In this document: in pieces, positions 61,022 through 64,000 of the stretch | Position numbering within the stretch: position 1 is the stretch's first letter | Layout of the letters: every line of letters begins with the position of its first letter | From: Strongyloides papillosus | Lineage: Eukaryota; Nematoda; Chromadorea; Rhabditida; Strongyloididae | Assembly: GCA_005656395.1 (NCBI GenBank) | Contig: SRSI01000013.1 | Location: 1,798,001-1,862,000, forward strand | Reading direction: 5' to 3' | Length of the DNA stretch: 64,000 nt | Translations under genes and position numbers: made by a program | Notes under the pieces: model-generated | The model's input: the letters and a program-made list of their open reading frames with translations, nothing else | Database searches by the model: none | What the model was told of the DNA's origin: nothing

Positions 61022-61782
61022 CAGTCAACTCTCTCTATAGGAAACATACTGGGATCGAGAAATTTAGTAGTCTCTTATAGAGAATGTACTAGAGGTTTCT
61101 TATAGAGATTTACTATATTAAAAGCTCTTATATGTAGTAATAACACTAAAAAAACTAAAATTCTATGCATTAAATATTTATAATAAAAATAACTCCCCAG
61201 ATTAAGCAATTGAAAATGATTTAATATAATTTTCATCGTAATTTGACTTTATTTAGGTGAAAAAGTTAGAAGGTAATGATTGTTTCATAAGATATGTTTT
61301 ATCTTTAAATTTTTCAACTGGTTCTTTTAAAGAAGATTTATCATGTAATATTGAATATTGCTTTAGTAAATTAAAATTTTTTTAACTTCATCAATTGATG
61401 GAGCAATAATTTCTGGATCATTATATATTGGTTCATCTTCTAAGCATATATCTTGATCTACATTACATCCTGTTAAATTATTTGCTTCTATATCATCAAC
61501 TATTATGTGACTAAAGTGTGTAAATAATAGATATTTCTATTGAAATGGAAACGATTTTTGATTTTCAACACCTTTTTCAATAAATAAAAAAGCAATTTTA
61601 TGTTAAGAATATCATCTACATGGTTTCTTATAGGAAGAGAGTTTCTAACAACGATTTTTTTTTGTTTCTTATAGAAAACAAAAAATGTATGAAAATTTAA
61701 TTTCAGTTTTGAAACCATAGACTATGGTTTCTTATAGAAGAAAGTTTCTTATAGAGGTGTTTCTAATAGAGAGAGTTGACTG
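61022..61782. mobile_element. Non-autonomous pogo-like Tc1/mariner-superfamily element
   Basis: The ends are CAGTCAACTCTCTCTATAGG (left) and its inverted form at the right (CAGTCAACTCTCTCTATTAG), matching at 23 of 25 bases, each flanked by TA (61020-61021, 61783-61784). 'CAG' ends with TA duplication are those of pogo/Tigger-type elements. At 761 bp it is too short for a transposase. A minus-strand acidic stretch (about 61375-61505; 'GCNVDQDICLEDEPIYNDPE') could be the relic of a transposase C-terminus. The motif TTTCTTATAG occurs exactly five times just inside the ends (61096, 61624, 61665, 61728, 61745), with a variant at 61071, and the ends themselves hold an inverted form, as expected of transposase-binding repeats. 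Confidence 0.75.
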
Positions 61783-63490
61783 TATTTTGTTTCTACTAAT
61801 AGTGACATAGGTTGAAAATTATATCATTGTTTTAAAAACAAATCATACTTTGTTTTTTGTGTTCATTAAGATCGGTTTAAATGTAAAATTATAACATGTC
61901 ACTATTAAGAATTTTATATATGTTTCTGTCACTATAACGTCTCTTGTTTCTTATAATAACATTAGCTATTCAAAATTTTTGAACAAAAGTAGAATTATCA
62001 TAAAATCAAGAGATTTTTTTTGAATAAAACAAATTTTTATTAAATTTGAAAACGTCATATATTTTATTAAAAATTGTGTCACACAAAATTTTTGTATGTA
62101 ACATTTAGTTTTTGATAGGATAATTTAAAAATTTATAATTCATAAAATCAAAAACTATTTAAGTATTTTTTTACACTTAGAATTAAAGTTTTTTGGATAT
62201 TTTTCTACCGTGAATATAAATGAAACTATTTAATAAACAAAATAATCGCTTAGTTATACAAATTATTTATAGTTTAATTGTTAGTGAGCGATACGAATAG
62301 TCAAAAGTATAATTTTATATATAATTGTATTGAGTTAGGTTTATCTTCATTCAATAATTTATATTTAGATCGTTTTTTTATTTAATGTTATTTTTTTATA
62401 TACTACTCTTTTTTTATTGCTAATTTTTGTAGTCTTAATTTTAAAGCTTTAAAGAAAATAGTTCATAGACACCAATATTTGATTTGAACATGTTTCTTTA
62501 ATTTCTTGTGGTTTCAATTTTTCTTAACTGTAATATTATTTTATCCTTCTATTATAAGTAACAATGTATGTAAGAAAATACAATCTTGTAATAAGAAAAA
62601 CTATTTTAGTGACGTGTTTTTAGAAGTATTAAATTGTTACGTAAGTTCTAATATTTATTATCAATATCATTTTAAATAATATTCTTTTTAAAATTATATG
62701 ATTTTATAGTTTCTATAAAAAACGACAAAACTTGTGCAACAACATAATATTGTACCCTAGCATTAAAAAATTTTTTTATAATCCCTAGATTAAAAGTAAT
62801 TTACCACTTTTTTTATATTTATATTTCTTGAAGCTTTAATGTCTTCTATCCAATAATTATCATTATGATCATTTATTTTATCAGTGTTTTAAAAAAATAC
62901 AAATACATATATAAAAAAATATAAACATACTCTTCCTTTTTTTAGAGATTTTAGATTGGTACATTAATCATTTTAGTGAGAAATGTAAAATAAAAACGTG
63001 TAAAAAATCTGATTATTAAGATGATATAGATAAATGAATAATACTGTATACTTACATATAATCATTTTTATAACACTCAATATTGGTTGTTATGGAAAAT
63101 ACTCAAAATATATTCTAAGGTTTTTAAGTTAGCATATATTTATAGTTAGTAATTTGAACGATTGTATTTATTACATTTATAAATGTTAAATAGTTACTAA
63201 TTTATTTTTAAAATATAAATTCGAATAATCTTATATATCACAAGACAAAATTGTTAGTTATATTTTATATGATTCATAACGCTGCACTTTATTATTTTTT
63301 AAAGGAATTTTCTAAGGGCAAGCTTAATCATGGATATTCGATTTTTTCTTCATTTCCACGAAGTAATTCAGATCGTTTAAAATTGATATGTTTAACCAAT
63401 ATTTTTCTTTATAACTTTCTTTTTTTGCACTAATTTTTTTCTTTTCAGATAAGGATTTTTAAAAAAAATACTTTGATCCACAAATTAATA
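61783..63490. other. Intergenic, no gene seen
   Basis: AT-rich spacer between the pogo-like element and the second mariner. Copies of AATAGTGACA and its complement recur on both sides of the pogo-like element (near 60340, 60389, 61797, 61905), but no element boundary could be drawn. A 60-codon frame at 63251-63433 has no features. Confidence 0.45.
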
Positions 63491-64000
63491 CGAGGGCCAT
63501 TTAATAAATAAAAGGACAAATCATCATAGGCAAAAAAATAACAAAATAAAAATGATGACAAGAAATAAATTATGAAATAAGAACTGTTTTCATTATTTTT
63601 TCATAATTTGCAAAAAAAAATTTTCGCATAAATAATCTATATTTTACTATATAATTATGACATCTCCTCTCGAAAACTGTAATTTGGAGGAACAACGTCT
63701 TGTAACAAAATTCCTTGTCTTAGAAAGATTAAGTCCTCTGAAATCTATTCTAGTATGCTTAAGCAACGTGATAGAAGGTGAATGAATCATGCAAATTTTT
63801 GAAAATTTATGATACAAGTGTAGGCACAATTCATTCGGTGATTCAAAATAAACTGAACTATCGTAAAAAAGGTGTGAAACGGCTTGATTATGAAATCGTA
63901 CCACATCCACCGTATAGTTCAGACTTTGCACCATCAGATTTTTATTTGTTTGGACCTCTCAAAGACTCTTTACGTGGAGTAAAATTTAACAATAATGGAG
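63491..64000 (+). mobile_element. Second mariner-family transposon, internally deleted, cut by window edge
   Basis: A left end CGAGGGCCATTTAATAAATA after TA (63489-63490) resembles another mariner TIR type, different from the element at 10.7 kb. Near 63817 a transposase frame appears with 'SVGTIHSVIQNKLNYRKKG' (second helix-turn-helix) and runs without a stop straight into 'EIVPHPPYSSDFAPSDFYLF' and 'GPLKDSLRGVKF', the C-terminal catalytic block. The stretch that should hold the first two catalytic Asp residues is missing, yet the frame is kept across the deletion. The element extends past the window. Confidence 0.75.

Overview
The window is strongly AT-rich (roughly four-fifths A+T by eye) eukaryotic DNA. 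Genes have very short GT..AG introns (about 39-67 nt), and several start codons lie a few bases after a T-rich AG acceptor, as expected for spliced-leader trans-splicing. The gene set (warthog hedgehog-related protein, SEM-5, DCT-1/BNIP3, GYF-1, a TWK-type K2P channel, nematode-type serpentine receptors, a sulfotransferase-family relic) points to a nematode. Base composition, intron size and the sulfotransferase and receptor relics would suit a clade IV parasite such as Strongyloides or Parastrongyloides, but the species is an inference.

Layout. 1-3.2 kb: the 5' end of a TXNDC12-like ER thioredoxin and a Mahogunin (MGRN1/RNF157) ubiquitin ligase. 3.2-15.9 kb: mostly gene-free, holding one dead mariner element and an open Copia-type gag with a possible -1 frameshift site before its zinc knuckle. 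15.9-39.99 kb: the gene-rich core, with an orphan rhodopsin-like GPCR, a K2P channel with an odd first selectivity filter, a secreted PAN/TSP1 protein (one homopolymer base out of frame), a warthog protein with Hint domain, gyf-1, sem-5, dct-1, arl-3 and a JTB-like membrane protein. I rebuilt the exons of these by joining frames at GT..AG sites that restore family-conserved sequence. 40.4-46.8 kb: gene-free. 46.8-53.6 kb: a sulfotransferase pseudogene and four tandem copies of one serpentine-receptor family (two intact, two decayed). 55.6-64 kb: mobile-element territory. It holds an unidentified decayed ORF, the 3' part of a Ty3/gypsy-like LTR element (broken integrase, antisense Cys-rich ORF, polypurine tract, 3' LTR), a pogo-like non-autonomous DNA element with repeated subterminal motifs, and a truncated second mariner.

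The core genes serve unrelated cell functions (ER redox, ubiquitination, receptor signalling through the Ras adaptor SEM-5, mitophagy, translational repression, ciliary traffic by ARL-3, cuticle and hedgehog-related secretion). I see no operon-like functional grouping. The most unusual items are the antisense Cys-rich ORF inside the LTR element, the Copia gag with an in-phase A-AAA-AAA site plus hairpin, the substituted K2P filter and the pogo-like element. No tRNA, rRNA or CRISPR was recognised.
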